A stretch of 64,000 bases of DNA, from contig NC_079149.1 in NCBI RefSeq assembly GCF_945859685.1, forward strand, positions 116,719,575 through 116,783,574, given 5' to 3'. The DNA comes from Eupeodes corollae. Lineage: Eukaryota > Arthropoda > Insecta > Diptera > Syrphidae. The position numbers and the translations under genes are program-made. Of this stretch, positions 47,628 to 58,115 are shown piece by piece. Position 1 is the stretch's first letter, and each line of letters opens with the position of its first letter. Below the pieces are notes generated by a model. It worked only from the letters and a program-made list of their open reading frames with translations. It was not told where the DNA came from and made no database searches.

Positions 47628-48689
47628 TTTTACGTTTTTTTTGTATTTACTTTATAATAAAATATTTTGTATGCTAATTTTTGTTTTAAGTATAGATAAA
47701 TAAGCAATAGGAAGAATTATACACTAATCAGTCAAAATACTAGATTTTGTAGATAAATTTACATATAAATTATTCTTAATTAATAAAATAGGTATAAAGT
47801 TAAAAAGTAATCAGTAATATAAACTTATACATAAATATATTAAATGTAATAAATTAAATTGGAAACAAAAATATATCAAAACGTGAAAATAAGGAAATAT
47901 ATTATGAAACAACTCAAAAAAAGAAACTCAAATTATAAATAGAGAAGTAAAAAAATGTAATAAAAACAATTTAGGTAATAAAATACAAAAAATGTTTAGC
48001 GCCCGCAATCTTACACCACTTGTATCCTTCAGTTGTTTAAAAGTTATTAAGTTTTGAAAAAAACTTTTGATTTTCTTAAACACTCAGTTAGCACGATTAA
48101 AACATAAACCACAAATCACAGATATAATATCTTACTCTTGATCTTAATGAATTCACTTTCTAACTGAAATTCCGATCTGAAAAAATCCTCGAATTCCTAA
48201 AAGAGGCGCGAAATGCATTCAAATCAAATGGCAAAGAAATAATAGAAAACAAACCAAGTCATATGCACATTCACTTGCCCCTACTTGCCTAAATGCCCAC
48301 ACAATATTCTCATATATCAATACACAAGCAACTTCTTCTATTCTCCTTACCGGACACCTAACAATCTAACTTTCACAAAAAAATAAACAAAAACAAAGAT
48401 CTAACATTATCACCCCTTTCTTCTTTTACGCACCAAAACGCGCATAAAAAAAACAAAATATACATAAGACATAACCTACTCCAACTTCCATATACTTCCT
48501 TGTATAAAATAGCATTGTTTACATTTGCTTGCAACGGACCAAACTTTGTTTTTGTATTCAGGCAAACAAAATGACAAAGGAGATGAGAAAAGTTTCTAAA
48601 AAGAAAAAAAGTATTCAAGGCAAAAAGAGCTTCCTCAGCTTTATTTTTAAAAGCTCTTGTCTGTTAAGGCTTGTCTGTTAAGAGAAAAA
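47628..48689. other. 5' flank of the P transposase gene
   Basis: 47628-48000 is extremely AT-rich and probably holds the gene's promoter and leader (minus strand), with no single clear TATA box. From ~48180 the composition changes to less extreme, CA-rich sequence without recognised repeats, perhaps pre-existing host DNA. No inverted repeat partner for the 44.5-44.9 kb side was found. Confidence 0.4.
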
Positions 48690-49177
48690 AATGTTTCATT
48701 TTTTCCCGCTGGGATGAGACATCTGTATATTTATTATCTGTGCTATTATCATAAAACTTTGCACATACACTCTTAAAGGGATTAGAAGTAACATAGGATA
48801 CTTTAAAAAAAAAAACAAAATTTACGATAAATAAGAAAATTGTTTGTCAAAATATCGTCAAATTTAGCTACTTAAACGCCATCTAGCATCATAGTAATGA
48901 AGTTTCAACCCTGAATACTGTAATACCAAGCCACTGTATTACCGACGGTGACGACAATATCTAATTCAATTGAATATAGTTTCAACTGTTTCTAATGTTT
49001 CTATATTTATTGTTATTTTCTTCTGTCGTTACATGCAGTATAATACTATTCACATTTTTGAGGTTATCCATAATTTTTGTGGTTAGCTGTTACTTTATTA
49101 TTTTAGATCTTACTCGCTGATGTTAATTCTTACTCTAACAAACAAACTTACATTCGCATTTATAATATTAGTATAGA
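48690..49177 (-). mobile_element. Helitron 5' end, minus strand
   Basis: Read on the minus strand from 49177: A followed by TCTATACTAATATTATAAAT, then GCGAATGTAAGTTTGTTTGT. About 430 bp further in, CACAGATAATAAATATACAG and ATGTCTCATCCC match the plus-strand Helitron at 43277-43318. It has inserted into, or broken, the Helitron helicase gene that starts right at its outer edge. No 3' end (hairpin and CTAG) is visible in this direction. Confidence 0.7.
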
Positions 49178-50378
49178 TGTCCGTCAGAAAAGACCACAAA
49201 ATAGCAGTTGCTGTAGCTTCGTCAGGTATTGCCGCGACGCTATTAAAAGGCGGTCGTACGGCACATTCCGTTTTAAAATTACCATTGAATTTGGCACAGG
49301 AATATTAGCCAATCTGTAATTTTAGTAAAAATAGTTCACGAGGTAGGATGCTGCGAGAATGCAAGCTTTTAGTGTGGGATGAAAGTACAATGTCTCACAA
49401 GAAGGCTATAGAAGCTTTAAACCGGACCCTCCAGGACTTGCGAGATAGTACAGATATAATGGGAGGCATAGTAGTTTTATTGGCTGGTGATTTCCGTCAA
49501 ACCCTCCCAGTGATTCAAAGGGGGACACCAGCAGATGAAATTCAAGCGTGCATTAAATCATCAAGCTTATGGCCGACAATTGAAAAACTCCGCCTGAAAA
49601 CGAATATGAGAGTGCATCTTCATAATGACGTGGATTCAGGACTTTACGCAGAAATGTTGTTGAAAATTGATGATGGTTGTTTAGACGTTGACGCTGAAGG
49701 CTACATATCACTATCAAGAGAATTTTGTAATTTAGTAGAAAGTTATGTGGATCTCATTGCTAATGTTTTTCCGGAATTGCAACAAAACTTGTGTAGTGAT
49801 CATGATCAGTGGTTGAGTGCAAGAGCAATATTAGCACCAAAAAATGAAATTGTAAATAGGATCAACACTGTCATTTTAAACGAGGTTCAAGGAGAAATGA
49901 AGGAATATTTGTCAATGGATACAATTATGGATACGAAACTAAGTACTTCATGTCCTGTGGAGTTTTTAAATTCACTTGAACTATCGGGTGTACCGTCACA
50001 TAAACTTCAATTGAAACTAAATGTACCAGTAATGCTTATGCGAAATCTAGATGCTCCTCGGCTATGTAATGGAACAAAGCTTCGGATAACAAAATTGGGA
50101 CAGAATATACTTGGTGCTACTATTTTAACAGGTCCCACTGACCTTCCATTCCAATTTAAAAGGGTTCAGTTTCCCGTCAAGCTTAGCTTTGCTGTTACTA
50201 TAAACAAGGCACAAGGACAAACATTACAGGTAGCAGGAGGGCATTTTTAGAAAACCCATGCTTCTCTCATGGTCAACTTTATGTAGCCTGTTCACGTGTA
50301 TCTAATGCCCGGAATTTACACATATTTGCACCCGACGGGAAAACTTATAACATTGTCTATAAAAATATCTTAAACTAA
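49178..50378 (+). pseudogene. Helitron Rep/helicase, C-terminal half, broken
   Basis: A Pif1-like helicase part of a Helitron replication protein. Visible motifs in order: ASSGIAATLLKGGRTAHS (Ia region), LLVWDESTMS (motif II, DES Walker B), VLLAGDFRQTLPVI (motif III), LRLKTNMRV (motif IV), FAVTINKAQGQTL (motif V) and, in another frame, QLYVACSRVSNARN (motif VI). Walker A and the whole Rep domain are missing upstream, where an inverted Helitron end abuts. There is an in-frame TAG near 49308 (after LNLAQEY) and a frameshift near 50243 (after VAGGH); the frame then closes at 50378. 49348-50250 is a continuous 300-codon open stretch. In life the helicase unwinds DNA during rolling-circle transposition; this copy cannot. 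Confidence 0.9.
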
Positions 50379-50623
50379 TACTTTGTATTTTATTTTTTAA
50401 ATTGTTAAAATTCAGAATTATTTATTTTTGTTACAGTGAAATATATTTTAACATTTGTTGTTGCATTTCAATAAGCATATATTAAGGTTTTGAAGCTTCA
50501 TTGTCTGTAGTAATTTTTAAAAATTGTTGATCTCTGCCAAGCAATAAAATTTAGCTATTATATTGACTCATTTCTATTATTATACCCTTACCCTTTATCT
50601 CTCATACTTATTTAATTTCTCCA

Positions 50624-50654
50624 CTGCGGGCGAAGCCGCGGGTAAAAAGCTAGT
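50624..50654 (+). mobile_element. Helitron 3' end (hairpin and CTAG)
   Basis: GCGGGCGAAGCCGCGGG folds into a short hairpin and is followed by TAAAAAGCTAG and then T, the classic Helitron 3' terminus with CTAG at 50650-50653 before a host T. It lies ~270 bp after the helicase stop, in the same direction. Confidence 0.85.
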
Positions 50655-53600
50655 AATCTATAAATACATGTAACTTAGCGTTTTTTAGACCAAAAATAAT
50701 GGGAGTAGACCCTATTCACATTTTTGGTCAAAAATTCGAATTTTCTAAAAAATTGCAATAAAGATTTGCAATTTTCTCTTTGGTATTTCAAAATTCGGTA
50801 TCTCAAAAACGCGTCAACATTCCTTATTGAAATTTAAGCTTAAAACTTATATTTGTATGAACTTAATAACTATGCCCACAATTCTTTAAATATTGTTAAG
50901 TGTATAAAATTGATTAAAAAATAAAAACAATAACCGTTTTAACAAAAAAAATATGAGCTAAGAATTTTGTAGACTAATTCCATTTGAATATTTGAAGATT
51001 ATGATTTTGAGACTTTTTAAATGCGTGAGAAACTTTAAATTAATAGGTCCGTTCATTAGATCAAGTTTTGTTCTATTTGTGCTCTTGTTTAGTTCAAATT
51101 TAAGAATAACTGAAAAATGATAATTATTTAAAAAGTTACTAATAGTAATGGGCATTCTGTTACTCCAATTTTCCCAAACCTTGTTGATTATTATACTGAC
51201 ATAAGTTCTTTCGAGTTCATGTAAATTTTCATTGATCTTATAATATTAATTTTTCCACTCAAAAAATCTTTCCCAAAATTCAAGATTTTGTCTCCAGATG
51301 GCACGGTTTGTAGAGCTTAGAGAAATAAGCAGGGAAATTGTTAGGAAATTATTGTTTAAACAATTTTTTAAAATTAATTTCTGAGATATTAATACACATT
51401 ACATATTTTGTAAAACTTCGTATTTTCATTCTACCATATATGTATGTACTTAAGCAAATACCTTACATAGCATCAAATCCATCAATATTAATGTAAGAAC
51501 AAAAAATGAAAGAAAAAAAGTTATATATGATATTATGATACCCTTGCCTGGCTGTGTGTCTCATTTCCCGTTCTTGCAATATATTCAACTTCCTGATCTG
51601 AATGTAATAAAGTACTTTAAATTCACCGCATCATGCCATGCAAGAGAACACACCATACACCATATCCAGCCAACAGTATCCATATTCCATCCCATATCCA
51701 TCCAGTGCACTATTCTGGAGTATAAGATTTGGGGCAAACCTCATGGCTTCGTTGTTCATATCGCCATCACCATCATCATCATCATCATAAGGAAAAGAAA
51801 TGCACAACTAGATATGGAACTTTTCAGCTCGACTCTCTACTGTAGTCAAGTTCGGGGCAAACCATATTTTCATGCTGTTGCAAATGCAGAACATTAAATG
51901 AAAATATGCTCTGAAATGCATATGAAATTCCAATGCCAGATGTTGGTCATTTTCGTATCTCATCCAACCTCTTTTCCACTGTTATAATATAAGGTATAAG
52001 GTACAAATGGTATAAGGTATAAAAGCAAGCTCTCTTTCTAATATAATGCAGCTTCACCATACACACAAAGGTTAATGGGGAAGGTTGTCTGCGAGATTAC
52101 ACAAGCTAATGCTTTTCCTGCAAAGGTGAATTTATGATGCCTTCCTTTCAACATACCCACACTTATATAACCGCACCTAAAATACTCAAACTCATACCAC
52201 AACTTTTTAGACACTGACTCTACTGACTACTGACTTCCACTCTAAACTCAGACTCAGTCTCCGTTCTTCATTTGAAACTATGCTCGAACAACAGGAAGGA
52301 GATGCAAATTCCATTGTTTTTCAGGATCTTCCACGAAGAGACTAATACATCCATGGCCACATATAAGCAGCCAGATATAAAGGTATCTATGTATCTGCTC
52401 GTATAAATGCTTTCTTCCTTAACTTCATAGTGTTTACTTGTTTCAGGCATATAAATTCTCTGCGCCAAGGTAACGTAAATGAGTATTTACCGTAGGAAGG
52501 ACTAAAGTAGGTTTCAACGTTGAACAAAGCAAAAAAAAAACAACATTGCATAACCTGCATTCTTCTAGTTGAAATATTATTTATAGCTCATTCCTCCTCA
52601 ACAAAAAAAAATTACAAAAAAATCACAAGAGTAGGCAAAAGTTTTAGTGTGGTTTACTTAACACTCGTCGTATGTGAATGGGATTTGATGTTTTTGGGGT
52701 TTCTTCTATTTTGATTACAGTTTCCAGTACTAGGACCTATATTCTATACAGCTTTACTGTACAAGAAACTAGTACTAGGTATATAAGTGTTAGAATGAAA
52801 TTTGAAAATTTTGGACTTTTGTTTGCTTTTCCCTAAATTCACACATCAATTATGAATTTCAATTAGAATAGAAATGGAAACAGAGCAACGCTTGATTCGC
52901 GTCTGCGTACATTCTTAAACTATACAATTATATAATGTATGCAATTCTGATTAGCTTCAGCAATCGTTATGAAGGAAAGGGTTTATTTTGATTTCCGTAG
53001 ATTTCGCAATAATTACAAAATTACTAGTTATCTTTCTGTGAATGTATAACTTTATCTTAATGGCTTGAAGTTAAGAGAAATATTATAATACAGTTAATCA
53101 ATTATTAAATATTATTAAGAGTATCCCAAAATTCATGTTTGCATTTAATAAGTTGCCATTTGAGTAGCAGAGTGATAGTAACTCTGAAAATAAAACTTAA
53201 CAGCTTGCAAAGTATTGGTAAAAGGTTAAGTATATTGAGATAAATAAGTCGAACGTGAAATGAGTTATTGAAAAACATGAATTAAGGATCTTGCAGTAGA
53301 GACTTTTCAAGTTTGATCGTTATTAGCGGACGTTACAACATGGACGGTAATACATATGATTTGATAATATGTACAAATGATAAAACAGTTTTTTAAAAAT
53401 GGATAATCTTTCAGGGCAAATTTTCATTTCCGGGAGCTTTTCAAATGAACGATAGCCGTAATCGTTCTACTGATAAAACTAATTGCAATCAGATTATTAC
53501 ACTTATTTAAACCGGATTCAGAAAACTTATGTATGTACCTTATTTTGTATCAGGGTCAATTGCAAAATCTCGGGCTTTCGCAGACAACAACTTAGTAAAT

Positions 53601-53990
53601 TTTGCATTATGACTTGGTACTTTAACCTGCACCATAGACAATGAGGAATAACTTTGAAATGACTCTGGAAAAAAGATACAACCACATTATCACCGTCAAC
53701 AGCGAAAAATAAAAATCAATGACTACCAACTGACTTAAATTGTATTATATGAGACACAAGGGCACCAACTAAAAAAGAAAGTGAACAATAATAATCTTCT
53801 ATGCTGGTACCACGAATGATAAAAAATGGTGTTTTAAATAGGTGGTAAAATTTTAATTTATCTATTATTGAAATTTTGTATATATATTTTCAAATTAATT
53901 ATACTGTATCAATAGAAAGTTTATGAAGTAGATCGTTTTAAATTTAAATTTTAAGGAACGGAGCACTTGATGAATGACCCTGCATCCTAA
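50655..53990. other. Non-coding sequence
   Basis: No recognisable gene. Features are a CAT trinucleotide tract (51766-51789) and a GGTATAAGGTA-type direct repeat (51989-52022). Short open frames have no similarity. Confidence 0.4.
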
Positions 53991-53994
53991 AATA

Positions 53995-54135
53995 ATAAAA
54001 TGCACGACTGGGTCGCACGAACTTGTTCCTGTACGCAAAGAGTATGTTTTAAGTATCTATATTAGATTTAAAAATATACCTGTTAAATAAGTTTGTTTTC
54101 AAAAATATATATGCCATTTGACTTGTCAAAAAAAC
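53995..54135 (+). repeat. Family 2 dispersed repeat, 5' head fragment
   Basis: CACGACTGGGTCGCACGAAC starts the piece, which runs to ATGCCATTTGACTTGTCAAA as in the copy at 38745-38885. It ends abruptly at a stretch with two copies of GGACAACTCATCC (54154 and 54169). Confidence 0.65.
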
Positions 54136-55127
54136 AGCGCGGTCCATCCCAAGGGACAACTCATCCTAGGACAACTCATCCCGGAAATGAAAAATACTTG
54201 TAAGCATACTCAACGAAAACAATTGTTTGTATTCGTTCAAAGTTTTTTCCTTTGGATAGCTTTATTTTAGTTTAATGTTTGAAGAAACAGGATGGAAAGT
54301 AAATATCTGATGATAAGAAAGAGAAGGAACATGTATGTTTAAATTGTAAAGAGATCGCCTATTGGTTGTGTAGTTAGACAGGTGTCTAAAACGAATAAAG
54401 AATAGTTCATTGGCGTGCTCAGCCGTATTTATGATGATAATAAAGGAATGCTATTAGTTGGTAGAATGTACTTACTACAGTCCAATCACATTCCTTCTTT
54501 CCTACAAGTTCTTAGCGCAAATATGGAATTTTTACGTTCACCTTATTTTGTTCGTTCCATTTTAAAAGAAACAAGCATATGAACAAACATAAGAAATTGT
54601 TATTCATGTGTTGTTTACCAATCAGGCTCTTATGCGTTTTGGATTCTACGTAATGATGTGACACGTAAGCAGTAGTTGTAGAGGCTGTAAGTAATACAAT
54701 ATATAGTTGTTCGTGTTGAAAACGTGATTCTAATAGAAAATACATGTACTCTTTCTATCCCGTTTCCTTAATTTGTACTAAGTATTTATTCTTTTAATTA
54801 GGCGAAGGCAAGTAAAAGAATAATATTTTAAAATCATATTTACAAAGGTATCAAGATATTACTTCTTGATAGACAATTTAAAATAGATTGTTGGTTGAAT
54901 ATATCATATTCGTTAATCCGATGCAGTGGCGCTACACGGCCATCGTTGGTATTTACAATAGTAATAGTAATAATATGTACTAAATGCATTAATTTTAATA
55001 AAAGATAGGAATGTTTTTAAATTTTTTTCAAAATAATGCGCTCTTTCGGGCTCATGCACAGGATTTGATCTGGTGAGATGGACTCCTCTCATCTTCCATT
55101 TCAGTTAAAATAATAATAATAAAAATA
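54136..55127. other. Insert or host spacer between two family 2 pieces
   Basis: About 1 kb of anonymous sequence. It begins with GGTCCATCCCAAGGGACAAC and the GGACAACTCATCC pair. No terminal inverted repeat or coding frame was recognised. Confidence 0.35.
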
Positions 55128-55640
55128 TTTTAAGATTCAAAAATGTTATTTAAAAAATAAGTTGATCTTCAAAAATTGAAATGCCATTCTATGAATCAAA
55201 AACCCATTGATTTTTCAATTTTTTATTTTGAAAATCGTTAAAGCGGTTTTTTTAAAACCATTTTGTATACATACAATTTTTGTTCAGTGATTGTAAATAT
55301 ACGCTTTGCATTTGAATTTCATAAACAAATTGTGACCCGTTTTTGAGATATAGAATTGTGAAAAAAATGCAATATTTTTTTAAATATATATCTAAACAAA
55401 AAAATTGGACTTTTATTAAAGTAATATAAGAGCTCGTTCAAAAAAAAACTATTGAAATCGCTTCGCTAAGTTGCTGAGGAAACTAAAAAAAAAATTACGG
55501 TTCTACGGTACCTTTCCTGAGCAATACAAAAATATGTTTTTCTTATTAATAGAATCCAAGCTAAAAACTAAAATTTTAGAGAAAATTTAAAAAATCCATC
55601 GGTTTGTTTTTGGGAAAATTCGAATTATCAATTTTTGACC
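55128..55640 (+). repeat. Family 2 dispersed repeat, interior fragment
   Basis: AAATGCCATTCTATGAATCA (55189), TTTTGAAAATCGTTAAAGCG and the ATAGAATCCAAGCTAAAAAC block (55550) align with 38860-39300. It is cut at ~55640 by the 3' end of the minus-strand LINE. Confidence 0.6.
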
Positions 55641-55649
55641 AAAAAAATT

Positions 55650-56262
55650 GTATGGGCGCCACTGTAAGTTTTGATACTAGATACCGATGCAAATTGGTTT
55701 TAAATGCCTGCACATTGTAATGAGTGGGAAATATTGAGTCTGGTAAAACATTCCACATTCGTGTAGTGCGACTAAAAAAAAGAATCTCTGAACTTTGCAG
55801 TTGACCGATATTGGGCAAGAGCATTACTTATGGAAGTAGCGATAGAATAATGAGAGACATGAAACCTTACGACGCGACGGTGCTCGAGAGATGCAAAAGT
55901 TTCAGTTAGACAATGGTCACCTATCATTTTTAGAGCTCTCTTTTGAATTCTGTCCAAGAGACTCAAGTGGGTTATAGGAGCACCTGCCCAAATATGGGAA
56001 TTGTACGAATATGGAAAATGGGACGAATATAGGCTTTATAAATTGTAGCCAGATCAGAAAGGGTAAAACACTTCTTGCATCGTCGGAGAAAACCTAAACA
56101 CTTAGCAGCATTTTTGGCGATGTCAAATATGTGCTCACTCCACAACAAGTGGTTTGTAATGCACATACCTAGGACTGATAGCTGTTCAGTCTCCTCGTTG
56201 CAAGTACGACTCATGGATAGTGGCATTGGGGGAGGGTTATGCTTTTGCGACAGTAACAGCAT
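55650..56262 (-). pseudogene. LINE reverse transcriptase C-terminal region, broken
   Basis: MSRTCNEETEQLSVLGMCIT, AAKCLGFLRRCKKCF and SDLATIYKAYIRP (56262-55972). Then, in a new frame, SLLDRIQKRALKMIGD and LEHRRVVRFHVSHY (55966-55772), and SRTTRMWNVLPDSIFPTHYN (55790-55700) with a short tail. The order matches the fragment at 34830-35560. Confidence 0.8.
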
Positions 56263-56389
56263 TGAGTTTTCGAAGCATTAAATTCTACACGGTTTTTGAT
56301 TCCCCATTAAACAATGTTGTCAAGATTTGAATTTAATGAGCTTATCATATGCTACCGTTGTAAGTCCACATCCGAAGAACAAGGATGAG

Positions 56390-57313
56390 AATCTAAAAAC
56401 GAATATGAAAAGCTGCGGGTACTGTCATCCGCGAAACGATTTAGTTGGTTATAGGTTTCAGACAAAAGATCATTTATAAAATGAGGAAGAGCATCGGAGA
56501 CAAAACGGAGCCCTGGGGCACACCAGCGTTTTTTTTATGAATATCGAATTTGAACCCGTTCAATACTACTTGAATTAAATGGTCCTAAAGGTAATTTCTA
56601 TCCCAACGAAGAAGGGATTCATCAATACCAAATGCACCCATTTTCGATAAGAGAGCTTGATGCCAAACTCTATCAAATGCTTTTGAAATATCAAGTGCAA
56701 TAATCTTACTTTCTCCAAAACGATGTAAAGATTTGTTCCACTGTTCGGTGAGATAAACCGTGAGATCACCAGTGGACCTGTTGCAACGAAAGCCATACTG
56801 CCGGTCATTAAGAAGCTTTCGTTCTTCAAGATAATTCTTAAGCTGAAAATTGATCAGCGTTTCCATGACCTTGGAAAGAAGGTATGTAAGTGCAATTGAA
56901 CGATAGTTGGATGGTGAGGAGGATTCGCCTTTTTTAGGGAAAGGCTGGACAAATGCAGTTTTCCATCCACTCGGAATGAGACCTGTAGAATAGGACAGAT
57001 GGAAAAACTTACGCAGTGGTTTTGCCAGCGTTGAAGAACACCTCTTTAGAACAATAGCGGGGATACTACCCGGGCCAGCGGATTTGTGAATGTCAAGATT
57101 TTTAAGTACTCTAGTAACTGAACGAGTGCGAAAGAAGATTCGTCCTATAGAATCGTTAACGCTTTCAAGTACAGGCGGAGTCATGTCACTCACTGGCAGC
57201 ATCGAATTTACAGCAAACTGTGCTGCAAGCAAATTGCCTTTATCAATCGAGCTTACATAGGGAGTGTCTTTGGAAACAAGCGTCGGAAACGACAAAGACG
57301 TAGTGTTACGCAA
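56390..57313 (-). pseudogene. LINE reverse transcriptase domain, broken
   Basis: Open over 242 codons (57313-56585): LKNLDIHKSAGPGSIPAIV (motif 0/1), FPKKGESSSPSNYRSIALT, LNDRQYGFRCNRSTGDL, and IIALDISKAFDRVWH with the first catalytic aspartate. After a frameshift, NAGVPQGS (motif B) follows near 56525, and then RFADDST near 56430 (catalytic FADD box) in another frame. This domain copies LINE RNA into DNA at the nicked target. The frame breaks make this copy inactive. Confidence 0.85.
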
Positions 57314-57319
57314 AGAATT

Positions 57320-58110
57320 AAATTTGTAATTATATCTGCACTGGGATCCACGTCACTACCGAGGAAGCATAGTGACCAGTTAAAGTTCCTGAAGAATTCA
57401 TTGAGACCGTCCCAGTTGGCTTTCTCATATTGCCAAACGGTTCTCGTAGGAATTTTAAATTTAACTGACGTTTTTTGGCATGAGATTTGCAGATATGACA
57501 CAATGGTCTGATGTACCTAGAGGCGATAATACACTGACAGTATATTTATTCTGATCAGAAGTAAGAAACAAGTCTAGAGTCTTGGCGGGTTGACCTGCAA
57601 CGTCAGGAATACGAGTTGCCTCGTCAACTAACTGAGTCAGGTGGTTTAACTCAGCAAAAAACTCGACATACCTTCCTTCGGATGTTGTCTGACCCGAATA
57701 ACGCAGCCACGAAGCATTGTGTACATTGAAATCGCCCGTAACAACGATCTCACTGCGTGGAAAATGGGATACAATTCTCTGGATAAAGTCGGACAGCGCA
57801 TCGAATTCCTTTGAAGTCGAATTTTTATCCAAACTTGGGCTGCGACAAATAAAACAAGTATGAATGCGCCTTTGAACAGTAAATTTGAACCATATATAAT
57901 TCAGATTTTTATTAATACTGTGGTAAAAGCTGGTAGGCAACATCATTACGGACGTAAACGGCTAGACCATGGTGAGAAAAGAATAATGGCACTAAGTTAT
58001 AACCATGAAGGTTAAACTCCATATGATCGGTATTTTCGCCAACCTGGGTTTCACTTAGTGCTAGAACAGCTGGCTTGTTTAAAACAGTATGAACGTATAC
58101 AGAACACAAA
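57320..58110 (-). pseudogene. LINE APE-type endonuclease domain, broken
   Basis: The minus-strand frames give PAVLALSETQVGENTD near 58070 (the SETxL motif), LHGYNLVPLFFSHHGLAVYV near 58000, IVVTGDFNVHNASWL near 57740 (GDFN motif) and SPLGTSDHCVISANL near 57510 (SDH motif). These are the core motifs of apurinic-endonuclease-like LINE domains that nick the target DNA. The longest open part is 57946-57461. Frame changes near 57930 and 57470 split the domain. Confidence 0.85.
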
Positions 58111-58115
58111 TTTTT

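Larger units (their letters stand above)
55641..58115 (-). mobile_element. CR1/jockey-type LINE, 5'-truncated, degraded
   Basis: About 2.5 kb on the minus strand holding, in order, an APE-type endonuclease (58110-57320), a reverse transcriptase (57313-56390) and a C-terminal region (56262-55650). The upstream gag-like ORF is missing, as is usual for 5'-truncated LINE copies. Fragments of the same family lie at 34830-35560 and 42725-43110. Several frameshifts and stops divide the frame. Confidence 0.85.
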
